DNA of 20,754 bases, from contig CAZJMH010000009.1 in assembly GCA_964547295.1 (NCBI GenBank), positions 1-20,754 on the forward strand. Direction: 5' to 3'. Origin of the DNA: CAYSLZ01 sp964547295 (lineage in GTDB: Bacteria; Patescibacteriota; Microgenomatia; UBA12405; JAHJSD01). The translations under genes and the position numbers were made by a program. Below the pieces are notes generated by a model. It was not told where the DNA came from. It ran no database searches and was given only the letters and a program-made list of their open reading frames with translations. How positions within the stretch are numbered: the first letter of the stretch is position 1; each line of letters begins with the position of its first letter. Below, in pieces: positions 7,025 to 14,595 of this stretch.

Positions 7025-8137
7025 TTATTTAGTTGTTGTCTCCTTAGCTAACAACCAAACTTTTTCTCCTGCCTTTTTAGGATTTGCTTCTTGCCACCAA
7101 TCAGGCAGATTAAAATCTTTTCCTGATTCCAACAGTGAAATTACTTCTTCGAACAATTTCTTTGGACTTAATTTTTTTTGATCAATTTTTTTACCCAAAC
7201 CAATATTCTCCATCCAGAGAGCATTTTTTTCCTGTTCGTTTTCAGATGACCAGGGAATTGGGATTAAAATCGCTTTTCTTCCTATTTCTGCCAGATAAGT
7301 GCAAATATTAGCTCCACTTCTACTAATTACTAAAACTGTTTGACGTAATAACCAACCAAATTCCTGATTAGTAAGAAATCGAAGACTAAGATAATTTTCT
7401 TCCCTTTTCTCATCCAAATCGAAATCAAGCCCAATTTGATGACAAATAAAAAAATCTTTACTTAACTTATCCTTAATTTTAATAATTGTCTGGTTAATTA
7501 TTTTGGAACCGGTTTTCCCGCCGGTTACAAACAAAATTGGCTTATTAGATTTTAAAACTGCAGAAAAAGGATATTTATCTTTAGGCGGCTGGTAATTAAA
7601 AACTCCTGACTCAACCGGGTTCCCGGTCAAAACTGTTTTATTTCTTGGCAGTTTTTCTATTACTTCTGGGAAAGAAACAGCGATTTTTTTAACAAAGTAT
7701 TTATTAATTTTTGTTCCTAAGCCAACCGTCCGGGTTTGTTCATGGGTTATTGATGGGATGTTCAAAAACCAGCCGGAAATGACCACTGGCACTGATAAAT
7801 AACCGCCAAAAGAAATAATAATTTCTGGTTTAATCTTGGATAATTTAGAAAAAGATTTTATGAGGCCGATTGGAATTTTAATTAAGCTTTTTATTGATTC
7901 TAAACTAATTTTACGTTGAAGCCGGCCAGTATTTATTGGAACAAAATTAATTTTCTGATCATTTTTCAGGGTTCGATATTCAAAAGATTCATTTTTATTT
8001 GATTCCAAAGCATATTTTCGGCCGAAATAAAAAACTTCCCAATCATCTTTGTCCTTTTTAATTTCTTCAATTACACCTAAAGCCGGGGTTAAGTGCCCTC
8101 CGGTAATCACTACTTTTCTCATACCTAAGTTTAACAT
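7025..8137 (-). CDS. murG: MurG-like UDP-GlcNAc:lipid I N-acetylglucosaminyltransferase
   Basis: A 370-residue GT28-family enzyme that adds GlcNAc to lipid I, making lipid II on the inner membrane face. The N-domain has ITGGHLTPALG (11-21) with the lipid-I-side His15, then SFGGYLSVPVV (109-119) and THEQTRTVGLGTKIN (131-145). The C-domain has FVTGGKTGSKIIN (203-215) and the donor-binding segment SRSGANICTYLAEIG (272-286). Two donor-site positions look altered: the Glu after SGA (E. coli E269) aligns with Tyr281, and the QQ pair reads EQ (residues 301-302). The start could be the ATG at 8137 (3 nt after ftsW) or the internal ATG at 8122 just before RKVVITGGH. Other mur genes are absent from the cluster. 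Confidence 0.85.
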   Translation of the reverse strand: MLNLGMRKVVITGGHLTPALGVIEEIKKDKDDWEVFYFGRKYALESNKNESFEYRTLKNDQKINFVPINTGRLQRKISLESIKSLIKIPIGLIKSFSKLSKIKPEIIISFGGYLSVPVVISGWFLNIPSITHEQTRTVGLGTKINKYFVKKIAVSFPEVIEKLPRNKTVLTGNPVESGVFNYQPPKDKYPFSAVLKSNKPILFVTGGKTGSKIINQTIIKIKDKLSKDFFICHQIGLDFDLDEKREENYLSLRFLTNQEFGWLLRQTVLVISRSGANICTYLAEIGRKAILIPIPWSSENEQEKNALWMENIGLGKKIDQKKLSPKKLFEEVISLLESGKDFNLPDWWQEANPKKAGEKVWLLAKETTTK

Positions 8138-8140
8138 ATT

Positions 8141-9226
8141 TTATTGACGTCTGGCGTATCGAGTGATAGATACCAATATGCCGGTAGCAGTTAATAAAAC
8201 AATTAATGACGATCCGCCGTAGGAGACAAATGGGAAAGGCATGCCAGTTATCGGAAAAACAATGGCTACTGCTCCTAAGTTTATCAGCCCTTGAAAACCA
8301 ATTAAGGCAGTAATTCCACCGGCTAAAACCCGGCCAAATTTGTCAGGTGCCAGTTTGGCTGCCTTAATACCCCTGCCAATAAGAAGAAAAAATAAGCCAG
8401 TAAAAAAAGTAATACCAATAAACCCAAATTCTTCTCCAATCAAAGCAACGATTGAGTCGGTAGTAATCTCAGGTAAATATTGATATTTTTGTCGGGAATT
8501 GCCCATGCCCTGGCCAAAAATTCCACCCGAACCAAGTGTTAATGCTAATTGGTAAGCGTGATAAGATTTACCAAGCGGGTCATAAAATGGATTAATCAGT
8601 CCTTGTAATCGCTGCATTCGATAAGGTGAAAATAAAATTAATAATGAGCCAATGCCCAGTCCTAAAATTGCCAAACTGGCCAACTTAATTAAACTTCTGC
8701 CGCTAAAAAACCAAATTGCTCCACTGACAGCAATCAAAAGAACAGCTGAACCAAAATCAGGCTGTAAAAGAATCAGCCCAACTGGTAATCCTAAAAAAAA
8801 TAATTCCTGCCAAAGAGGTAATAATTCATCTCGAACTGCCAGTGAAGAAAAAAAGAATATTGTTCCTAGTTTCATTAATTCAACTGGCTGAAGGTTAATA
8901 AAGCCTAAATTCAGCCAGCGTTTAGCGCCGTGGGCAGTTATACCAATTTCGGGTAAAAAAACAATCAAAAGCAGGCCGAGGCAAAAAAGAAAAAATAATT
9001 TTGCCGTTTTTTCCCAAAAGTGGTAATTTACTTGACTGACAAAAAAACCTAAACATCCTCCAATAAAGGCCCAAATAAATTGTCGTTTTAGAAAATAAAA
9101 TTTATTCCCGAAAATAGTTTCTCCTTGGATTAATGAAACATCTCCGATCATAATCAATCCAACTAATACTAAGAAAATAGTTAAAAAAATTAGCCCCCAA
9201 TCTGGTTTCCCTTTTTTAGTTTTCAT
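8141..9226 (-). CDS. ftsW: Cell division SEDS glycosyltransferase FtsW
   Basis: A 361-residue polytopic SEDS protein, the septal glycan polymerase partner of FtsI. Motifs are GAKRWLNLGFINLQPVE (100-116), LLQPDFGSA (153-161), NPFYDPLGKSYHAYQ, LPEITTDSIVALIGEEFG with the probable catalytic Asp257, and GMPFPFVSYGGSS near the C-terminus. The QPSE motif reads QPVE. The ATG at 9226 makes an ATGA overlap with the ftsI stop. A TTG nine bases further upstream opens the same frame but is less likely. Its place directly after ftsI and before murG is the canonical ftsW position. Confidence 0.93.
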   Translation of the reverse strand: MKTKKGKPDWGLIFLTIFLVLVGLIMIGDVSLIQGETIFGNKFYFLKRQFIWAFIGGCLGFFVSQVNYHFWEKTAKLFFLFCLGLLLIVFLPEIGITAHGAKRWLNLGFINLQPVELMKLGTIFFFSSLAVRDELLPLWQELFFLGLPVGLILLQPDFGSAVLLIAVSGAIWFFSGRSLIKLASLAILGLGIGSLLILFSPYRMQRLQGLINPFYDPLGKSYHAYQLALTLGSGGIFGQGMGNSRQKYQYLPEITTDSIVALIGEEFGFIGITFFTGLFFLLIGRGIKAAKLAPDKFGRVLAGGITALIGFQGLINLGAVAIVFPITGMPFPFVSYGGSSLIVLLTATGILVSITRYARRQ

Positions 9227-10923
9227 AAATTCCAATAATAAGCCAACTTATCTGCAATATTAAACCATACCGGAGCTGCAGTATCAGCTCCCCACGGTGA
9301 TGAGGCAGGTTCATTTAAACTAATTAACATAACAAATTTAGGTTGATTAGCTGGGGCAAAACCAATAAATGATGCGATAGTTCTATCTTCGTCATAACGG
9401 CCGGCAACTGGAATTTGAGCCGTTCCAGTTTTTCCAGCAACGACAAGGTTGTCTAATTTTAATTTTTTTACAAAGCCATCTTCAACAGCTTTAATTAACA
9501 TATCTTTAACTTTTTCGGTTGTTTTTTGACTAATTACTTTTTCAGAAAATTCAGGTTCAAATCGGTAAGCAGTATTAGTTCTATGCCAAATTTCTCTAAC
9601 TACCTGAGGTTTTACTAATTTGCCGCCATTAGCTAGAGCTGAAAAAGCCCTGACAAATTGAATTGGTGTGACTAAAACTCCTTGACCAAAAGAAGCAGCA
9701 GCAACATCTATTGGATACCAATCCTTTAGGCTTCTTAGCTTTATTTTTGCTTCTTCCTGTAAATCAACCCCTGTTTTTTGGTCAAACCCAAATTTATTAA
9801 GATAATTAACAAGTTTTGCCTTGCCAAGTTTATCGCTGACAAAAACCATGCCAACATTGTCAGAATTAACAATTACTTCTGTCATTGTTGACTTCGGGTG
9901 ATATTGGTCATCGGATGTTTTTATTGTATGTTCTCCAATATCTCTTGGTCCACTGCATTTGGTGCATTGAGTGTCTGGTTCAATAACACCTTCTTCGAGT
10001 GCTGCTGCCATAATTAAGGGTTTGAAGATTGAGCCAGGTTCAAATCCTTGAGCAATAATTGGGTTAGGGTAAACCTCTTCCGGGAACTGATTAAATTCAC
10101 CTGGGTGGTAAGTGGGAAAACTGGCCATTGCTAAAATAGCTCCAGTATTTGGGTCCATTATTACTCCCCATCCTGACTTTGCTTCATGTTTTTCAATTCC
10201 CAGCTTAAGTTCTTCTTCCAAAATAAACTGCACTGCTCTATCTAAATAAAGGTTTAAATTCATCCCCGGCTGCATTTTTTCTTGAACTCTTTCCCCCGAT
10301 AAAATTGTTTGTCCAAAAGGGTTGCTTTCTTCGATTAATAGTCCTGGCTGGCCAGACAGCTGTTGGTGATAATAGCCTTCTAGGCCAAAATAACCTTGTC
10401 TATTTCCTGATTCGTCCGATCCAACAAAACCAACCAAATGAGCCGCCATACTTGCTTCTGGGTAATCACGCAAAGAATTTTTGTCAAAGCTGAGGCCCTG
10501 AATTTTCATATCATCAATAATTTTTTTTTCTTCTTCAGCTATTTTTTGACTTAGAGTTAGCCAATTTCTTTGTCCGGATAATCGAGTTAAAATACCAGAC
10601 TTAGTTGCTTCAATAACTTCTTCCTCTTGACTGTCAACCAAAAAAGGGGTAATTTTGTCAACTAATGCTTCTTGGGAAATGTCTAAGTTAGGTAGATAAA
10701 CGTTTAAATTATAACTAGTTTTATTAATTACTAATGGATATTTATCTTGTGTATAAATTGTTCCTCTCGGGGCGTAAGTTTCTTCAATTTTAAGCCGCTG
10801 GCGTTTGGCGATTGCGGAAAGATCAGCGCCTTTAATAATTGTCCAATAAAAAAAACGTCCGAGAATAAGTAAGCTGAAAATTCCAAAGAAAATCAAAAAC
10901 AAAGTAGTTCTGCTTTCATTCAT
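9223..10923 (-). CDS. ftsI: Class B penicillin-binding protein (FtsI/PBP3-type transpeptidase)
   Basis: A 566-residue septal transpeptidase that cross-links peptidoglycan. It has a membrane anchor (about 7-28), then a pedestal/dimerisation domain starting at APRGTIYTQDKYPL (51-64; the RGxIxDRxG-type motif), and the transpeptidase domain from about 250. The active-site triad of motifs is intact: SIFK (298-301), SDN (354-356) and KTGT (498-501). A CTKC pair (C320, C323) lies between the first two motifs and might form a disulfide outside the cell. No PASTA repeats are present. It follows the ftsL-like gene by 3 nt and overlaps ftsW as ATGA. It is assigned to division rather than elongation because of its neighbours. 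Confidence 0.95.
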   Translation of the reverse strand: MNESRTTLFLIFFGIFSLLILGRFFYWTIIKGADLSAIAKRQRLKIEETYAPRGTIYTQDKYPLVINKTSYNLNVYLPNLDISQEALVDKITPFLVDSQEEEVIEATKSGILTRLSGQRNWLTLSQKIAEEEKKIIDDMKIQGLSFDKNSLRDYPEASMAAHLVGFVGSDESGNRQGYFGLEGYYHQQLSGQPGLLIEESNPFGQTILSGERVQEKMQPGMNLNLYLDRAVQFILEEELKLGIEKHEAKSGWGVIMDPNTGAILAMASFPTYHPGEFNQFPEEVYPNPIIAQGFEPGSIFKPLIMAAALEEGVIEPDTQCTKCSGPRDIGEHTIKTSDDQYHPKSTMTEVIVNSDNVGMVFVSDKLGKAKLVNYLNKFGFDQKTGVDLQEEAKIKLRSLKDWYPIDVAAASFGQGVLVTPIQFVRAFSALANGGKLVKPQVVREIWHRTNTAYRFEPEFSEKVISQKTTEKVKDMLIKAVEDGFVKKLKLDNLVVAGKTGTAQIPVAGRYDEDRTIASFIGFAPANQPKFVMLISLNEPASSPWGADTAAPVWFNIADKLAYYWNL

Positions 10924-10926
10924 ATC

Positions 10927-11202
10927 TTATTTTAAAGCAGCGAAAACATCTTTTTTGACATATACTATTCTGGTGCCGGTTTTAGTTAAGCCTAGATCTT
11001 CCGCTGTTTGACTTATTTTATTTAAAGAAGATAAATGGGCCACTTCTCTAGACAAACGGTTGTTTTCAGATTGTAAATCTTTTTCTACTTGGCGCAAGTG
11101 TTGATAATTCTGCTGGACAGTCAACATTTGTGTTGAAATAATCAAAGTGACTAAAATGTCGATACTAACTAAACCGATGATATAAAAAATATATTTTTTC
11201 AT
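10927..11202 (-). CDS. ftsL: FtsL-like septum protein
   Basis: A 91-residue bitopic protein with one membrane helix (about 4-23), then a coiled-coil stretch (about 28-62, with heptad-like QHLRQVEKDLQSENNRLSREV), and a C-terminal ISQTAEDLGLTKTG segment resembling the IxxxAxxLGM motif of FtsL. FtsL recruits FtsQ/FtsB and activates FtsWI. Sequence conservation in this family is low, so the call leans on topology and its position between rsmH and ftsI. Its ATG overlaps the rsmH stop as ATGA. Confidence 0.85.
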   Translation of the reverse strand: MKKYIFYIIGLVSIDILVTLIISTQMLTVQQNYQHLRQVEKDLQSENNRLSREVAHLSSLNKISQTAEDLGLTKTGTRIVYVKKDVFAALK

Positions 11203-12083
11203 TTTATTCTTTTAATAATTCTTAATTTAGCGCTTCTTGCTAAACGGTTTTGATTAATTTCTTTTTCGGTTGGAAAAATAAGCTTAGTTTTTGCTACACC
11301 TGATTTTTTGAGTTCTTTACCAAAAAACTTAACTATCCGGTCTTCACCGGAATGAAAAGTAATTATTGCCAGCTTTCCTCCAACCTTTAAAATTTCAAAT
11401 CCTTGTTTTAATCCGCTGTTTAAATTTTCTAATTCTTTATTTACCTCAATTCTTAATCCTAAAAAAACTTTTGTTGCCGGATGAAATTCTGTTTTTATCC
11501 TTTTTTTTTGATAAACTTCTTTAATCAAATCGGCTAATCTTTTTGCCGATCGAATTGGTCTTACCTGGCGCCGGCTGACTATAGCTTGTGCAATTGGTTC
11601 AGCTAACTTTTCTTGAACAATTTTTGTAAATAATTGATTTAATTCTTCTAATGAATAACGATTGATAATTTCTTCTGCTGTTTGGTCTGTTTGTGGATTA
11701 ATCCTCATATCAAGTTGTTGGTCATCAAAGGAAAATCCTCTTTTTGCCTTTTTGTAATGCCACCGTGAAATTCCCAGATCAAACAATATTCCGTCCACCG
11801 GGCAAAAATTATTTTTTTTGGCAATTTTATCAAGATTGGCAAAATTGCCAATCTTGATAATCAAAGAAGCGTCAGGGCAGTAACTTAAAAGACGTTTCTT
11901 TGTTTTTTTTGCCACTTCCGGATCCCATTCAACTGCTAAAACCTGACTTTCTTTTTTAATTAGCTTTTGGGTATGTCCTCCAAATCCCAAAGTGGCGTCA
12001 ATAAACTTCTTGCCCGGTTTAGGCTTAAAACTATCAATGACTTCTTTTAAAAGAACAGGAACGTGTTGACTATTTTCATTCAT
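11199..12083 (-). CDS. rsmH: 16S rRNA (cytosine(1402)-N4)-methyltransferase RsmH
   Basis: A 294-residue SAM-dependent methyltransferase of the MraW family, which modifies C1402 of 16S rRNA. HVPVLLKEV (7-15), the SAM loop DATLGFGGHTQ (29-39), DLGISRWHYKKAKRGFSF (102-119), PLDMR-like QQLDMRINP, ATKVFLGLRIEVNKEL, ITFHSGEDRIVKFF and the C-terminal NRLARSAKLR are all recognisable. Several usually fixed residues differ: DLGISS reads DLGISR, and FHSLEDR reads FHSGEDR. The ATG at 12083 overlaps mraZ by 8 nt. A TTG six bases upstream is a less likely start. Codons about 75-86 form a perfect inverted repeat (separate entry). Confidence 0.95.
   Translation of the reverse strand: MNENSQHVPVLLKEVIDSFKPKPGKKFIDATLGFGGHTQKLIKKESQVLAVEWDPEVAKKTKKRLLSYCPDASLIIKIGNFANLDKIAKKNNFCPVDGILFDLGISRWHYKKAKRGFSFDDQQLDMRINPQTDQTAEEIINRYSLEELNQLFTKIVQEKLAEPIAQAIVSRRQVRPIRSAKRLADLIKEVYQKKRIKTEFHPATKVFLGLRIEVNKELENLNSGLKQGFEILKVGGKLAIITFHSGEDRIVKFFGKELKKSGVAKTKLIFPTEKEINQNRLARSAKLRIIKRIK
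11827..11860 (-). repeat. Perfect 16-bp inverted repeat inside rsmH
   Basis: The arms TTATCAAGATTGGCAA and TTGCCAATCTTGATAA are exact reverse complements separated by only 2 nt. In mRNA they would form a long hairpin with a small loop. The encoded residues (IIKIGNFANLDK) align with the normal RsmH sequence before the FDLGIS motif, so it is not an insertion. No T-run follows on the minus strand. Confidence 0.85.
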
Positions 12084-12516
12084 TTTCAATAGTTAAACGT
12101 TCTGAAATATGATCAATGTTTTTTGATAAATAATTTTGGTAATCCAACCACTTTTTTTCTGACCAAATTTCAACATATTTACTAAGACCTAAAAAGACAG
12201 CTTTTAGTTTTATCTCACTGTATTGGCGCAAATGTGCCGGTAAAACAAATCTGCCTTGATCATCTAACTCAACTAGAGCCGCATTTCCTAATAAAAACCT
12301 TGCCGTATCTCTTGCCGGCCCGGAGACAAACGGCTTCTTTTCTGTTGCCTCGGTTAAGGTCTGCCATTTTTTTTCAGAAACAGCAATCAAACAGCCTTCA
12401 TACCCCCGGGTTAAGATGATTTTTGAACCTAAAACTTGACGCAGTTTTTTGGGAAAAGCAACTCTGCCTTTTTTGCTGACATTAACCTGGTATTGACCTA
12501 AAAGCTGATTGGACAT
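12076..12516 (-). CDS. mraZ: Transcriptional regulator MraZ
   Basis: A 146-residue protein with two SpoVT-AbrB-like repeats: SKKGRVAFPKKLRQVLG (14-30) and LDDQGRFVLPAHLRQY (84-99). MraZ forms a ring-like oligomer that binds tandem repeats upstream of its own gene and regulates the dcw cluster. The second repeat keeps the DxxxR motif (D85...R89). In the first the Asp is replaced by Ser14, while Arg18 is kept. Length is normal for the family. It is the first gene of the division run, preceded by a promoter and four TGGTG repeats that form a likely operator. Confidence 0.95.
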   Translation of the reverse strand: MSNQLLGQYQVNVSKKGRVAFPKKLRQVLGSKIILTRGYEGCLIAVSEKKWQTLTEATEKKPFVSGPARDTARFLLGNAALVELDDQGRFVLPAHLRQYSEIKLKAVFLGLSKYVEIWSEKKWLDYQNYLSKNIDHISERLTIENE

Positions 12517-12524
12517 CTTTTATT

Positions 12525-12559
12525 CACCAAACTTCACCACTAATCACCACTTAACACCA
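12525..12559 (-). promoter_or_regulatory. Putative MraZ operator: four TGGTG repeats at 10-bp spacing
   Basis: On the minus strand TGGTG occurs at 12559-12555, 12549-12545, 12539-12535 and 12529-12525, exactly one helical turn apart. They lie between the promoter -10 region and the mraZ ATG (12516). In E. coli MraZ binds TGGGN5 repeats in the same position, so autoregulation is the natural reading. All repeats would face the same side of the DNA. Confidence 0.8.
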
Positions 12560-12588
12560 TTAAAGCATTATAGGGTCGCATTTGTCAA
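12559..12588 (-). promoter_or_regulatory. Putative promoter of the mraZ/division cluster
   Basis: On the minus strand a perfect TTGACA (12588-12583) is followed after 18 nt by TTTAAT (12564-12559; 5 of 6 consensus positions). A perfect TATAAT also occurs at 12572-12567, but only 10 nt from that TTGACA, and no good -35 lies 16-18 nt upstream of it. Either choice places the transcription start within the TGGTG repeats, so bound MraZ could block initiation. Confidence 0.65.
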
Positions 12589-12605
12589 GAGGGAATTTTA
12601 GTGTA

Positions 12606-12649
12606 TTTCCTCTCCGCAAAACTACGATCGTAGTTTTTAGGGGAGGAAA
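12606..12649. repeat. 44-nt imperfect inverted repeat between the two operons
   Basis: The core AAAACTACGATCGTAGTTTT (12618-12637) is a perfect 20-nt palindrome. After a 2-nt mismatch on each side, the flanks TTTCCTCTCC and GGGGAGGAAA pair again (one G-T pair). It lies 25 nt after the stop of the membrane-anchored protein gene and about 18 nt upstream of the mraZ -35. It may serve as a terminator for the upstream operon, although the U-run after the inner stem is only 4 nt on the minus strand, or as a protein-binding site. The rest of the 158-nt gap (12517-12674) holds the mraZ promoter and operator. Confidence 0.7.
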
Positions 12650-12674
12650 AAGTTATACTTATTTTTAGTTAAGT

Positions 12675-13223
12675 TTAGTTAGGCCAGGTTGTAGTGTATC
12701 CGGAGTCAGTTTCATTAATAGTAAATTCTTTTTCTACAGGCCATGGTTGATTATCTTCATCAATCAGCCGGATAATCACTGTTCCTCCACTGACATTTTC
12801 ATCTATTCTTCGGTGGCAAACTCCGGTGGTGCAGCTCTCGGTTCCAAAGAGCAAGTTTTCTGATACACTTCTTGAACTGTCAATATCTATTGGTCCCCCG
12901 GCCACTCCCCGTTCTATTTCTTGACCGGTGTCACTTCCTGCCAGATAGATTAATTCGTATTCAAGCTGATTAAAGTCAGCATCAATTTCTGAAATTGTTA
13001 AAACTGCTCCGCTTCGATCTCGATTAATATCCAATTCAATAATCGGCATCTTTTCTTCAGTCAATATTCTTTTATCTGATTGGCTTTTGACATTATTATC
13101 TGCCTCCTGTTTTTGACCGGATTCACCTTTTCCCCACCAAAATAACCAGCTGGCGCCAATGCCTAAAAATAAAACAACTACAATACCACCAATAATAATT
13201 TTTTGTTTTTTATTTATTTTCAT
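12675..13223 (-). CDS. Unrecognised membrane-anchored extracytoplasmic protein
   Basis: A 182-residue protein with a Lys-rich N-terminus and a single membrane helix (about 9-30), followed by a Gln/Glu/Lys-rich linker (31-58) and a likely beta-rich domain. The helix is not followed by a lipobox Cys, so it looks like a membrane anchor rather than a lipoprotein signal. A Cys pair (C131, C136) in FGTESCTTGVCHRR could form a disulfide outside the cell. The C-terminus GGTVIIRLIDEDNQPWPVEKEFTI has an immunoglobulin-like strand pattern. The family is not recognised. The gene overlaps the end of glyQS by 14 nt and is the last gene of its run. Confidence 0.8.
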   Translation of the reverse strand: MKINKKQKIIIGGIVVVLFLGIGASWLFWWGKGESGQKQEADNNVKSQSDKRILTEEKMPIIELDINRDRSGAVLTISEIDADFNQLEYELIYLAGSDTGQEIERGVAGGPIDIDSSRSVSENLLFGTESCTTGVCHRRIDENVSGGTVIIRLIDEDNQPWPVEKEFTINETDSGYTTTWPN

Positions 13224-14595
13224 TTAACTTATCATTAAAATAACTGTCTAACTTAGAAATGTCAACCCTGACCTGGTCCATTGTATCACGGTCACGAACA
13301 GTAACCGCCTTATCTTCCAAACTATCAAAATCGACAGTTACGCACCAAGGCGTGCCGATTTCATCCTGCCGCCGGTAGCGTTTTCCAATATTTCCGTGGC
13401 CGTCAAAAACAACATAATATTTTTTGTTTAAATGGTCAAAAATCTCTTTTGCTTTAGCAGTTAATCTCTCTTTATTGGCTAAAAGGGGGAAAACGGCTAT
13501 TTTATAAGGCGAAATTCTTGGGTCTAGTTTTAAATAAACCCTTTTCTGATCTTTAACTTTTTCTTCTTGATATGCCTCTAATAATAAAACAAGCAGTGTT
13601 CGGGAAACACCAAAAGTTGGCTCAATTACATGAGGATAAAATTCTTCACCACTATTTTTGTCCCGGTATTTTAAGTTGACGCCGGAAAATTTTTCATGCT
13701 GTTTTAAATCATAATCAGTCCGATAAGCAAATCCGTAAAGTTCCTTAAACCCGCCGAATGGAAAATCATATTCAATGTCCTCTGTTCGTTTTGAATAATG
13801 AGATAATTCATCTGGGGTGTGTTTCCGCCAGCGTAATTTTTCTTTTCTTGCCCCAAGGTCAACTATCCAGTCCATCATGATTTTTTTCCATTCCTCATAT
13901 TTTAACTGCCAATTTTCTTGTTTAAGAAAATATTCAATTTCCATTTGTTCAAACTCAAAAGTTCTAAAAATAAAATTTCCCAAAGTTATTTCGTTTCTGA
14001 ATGCTTTTCCTATTTGGGCTATACCAAACGGCAGGTCAGGATAAATAGAATCCAAAACATTTTTGTAAGTTACAAACATTCCTTGGGCAGTCTCTCCGCG
14101 TAAATAAACAGTCGATGATTTTTCTGGAACACTGCCTAACGAAGAAACAAATAATATATTAAATTCTTTTGGCTTGCTGAATTCTTTTGCCCCACAATTA
14201 GGACAGCTGATTTCTTCCTCCTTGATAATTTTATTTAGTTCTTTTAATGGCTTTCCCTCAACTTTTTGACTAGTTTTTTGATTGATCAAATGGTCGGCGC
14301 GGAATCTTTTGTTGCAGTTTTTACATTCAACCATGACATCAGTAAAACTATCAACATGACCAGATGCTTTCCAAACATCAGGATGCATAATAATATTTGT
14401 CTCTACGCCGTAAATTTCCGGCCGGTTTTTGACAAAACAATTCCACCAATGATTTTTTATGTTGCGCAAAATTTCTGCTCCTAGTGGGCCGTATGCATAA
14501 CTGTTAGCCAGGCCGCCGTATATTTCAGAACCCGGGTAAACAAACCCCCGGCGTTTGCATAAAGAAGCAATTTTATTTAATTTATTTTCTGCCAT
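13210..14595 (-). CDS. glyQS: Glycyl-tRNA synthetase, single-chain (alpha2) type
   Basis: A 461-residue class II synthetase of the homodimeric type found in Thermus, mycoplasmas, archaea and eukaryotes, not the alpha2beta2 GlyQ/GlyS pair. The start RRGFVYPGSEIYGG and SYAYGPLGAEI (33-43) are typical. A zinc-ribbon-like insertion has CKNC (91-94) and CPNC (131-134). GETAQGMF precedes motif 2 (FRNEITLGNFIFRTFEFEQ, 199-217). Motif 3 is EPTFGVSRT (325-333). The anticodon-binding domain follows, with DEIGTPWCVTVDF and VTVRDRDTM near the end. Its ATG overlaps the recO stop as TAATG, implying translational coupling. The recO-glyQS pairing is common in bacteria. Confidence 0.96.
   Translation of the reverse strand: MAENKLNKIASLCKRRGFVYPGSEIYGGLANSYAYGPLGAEILRNIKNHWWNCFVKNRPEIYGVETNIIMHPDVWKASGHVDSFTDVMVECKNCNKRFRADHLINQKTSQKVEGKPLKELNKIIKEEEISCPNCGAKEFSKPKEFNILFVSSLGSVPEKSSTVYLRGETAQGMFVTYKNVLDSIYPDLPFGIAQIGKAFRNEITLGNFIFRTFEFEQMEIEYFLKQENWQLKYEEWKKIMMDWIVDLGARKEKLRWRKHTPDELSHYSKRTEDIEYDFPFGGFKELYGFAYRTDYDLKQHEKFSGVNLKYRDKNSGEEFYPHVIEPTFGVSRTLLVLLLEAYQEEKVKDQKRVYLKLDPRISPYKIAVFPLLANKERLTAKAKEIFDHLNKKYYVVFDGHGNIGKRYRRQDEIGTPWCVTVDFDSLEDKAVTVRDRDTMDQVRVDISKLDSYFNDKLNENK

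Noticed and set aside
12567..12588. TTGACA plus TATAAT as a single promoter
   Set aside because: The two perfect hexamers are only 10 bp apart, too close for sigma-70 recognition. TTTAAT at an 18-bp spacing fits better.
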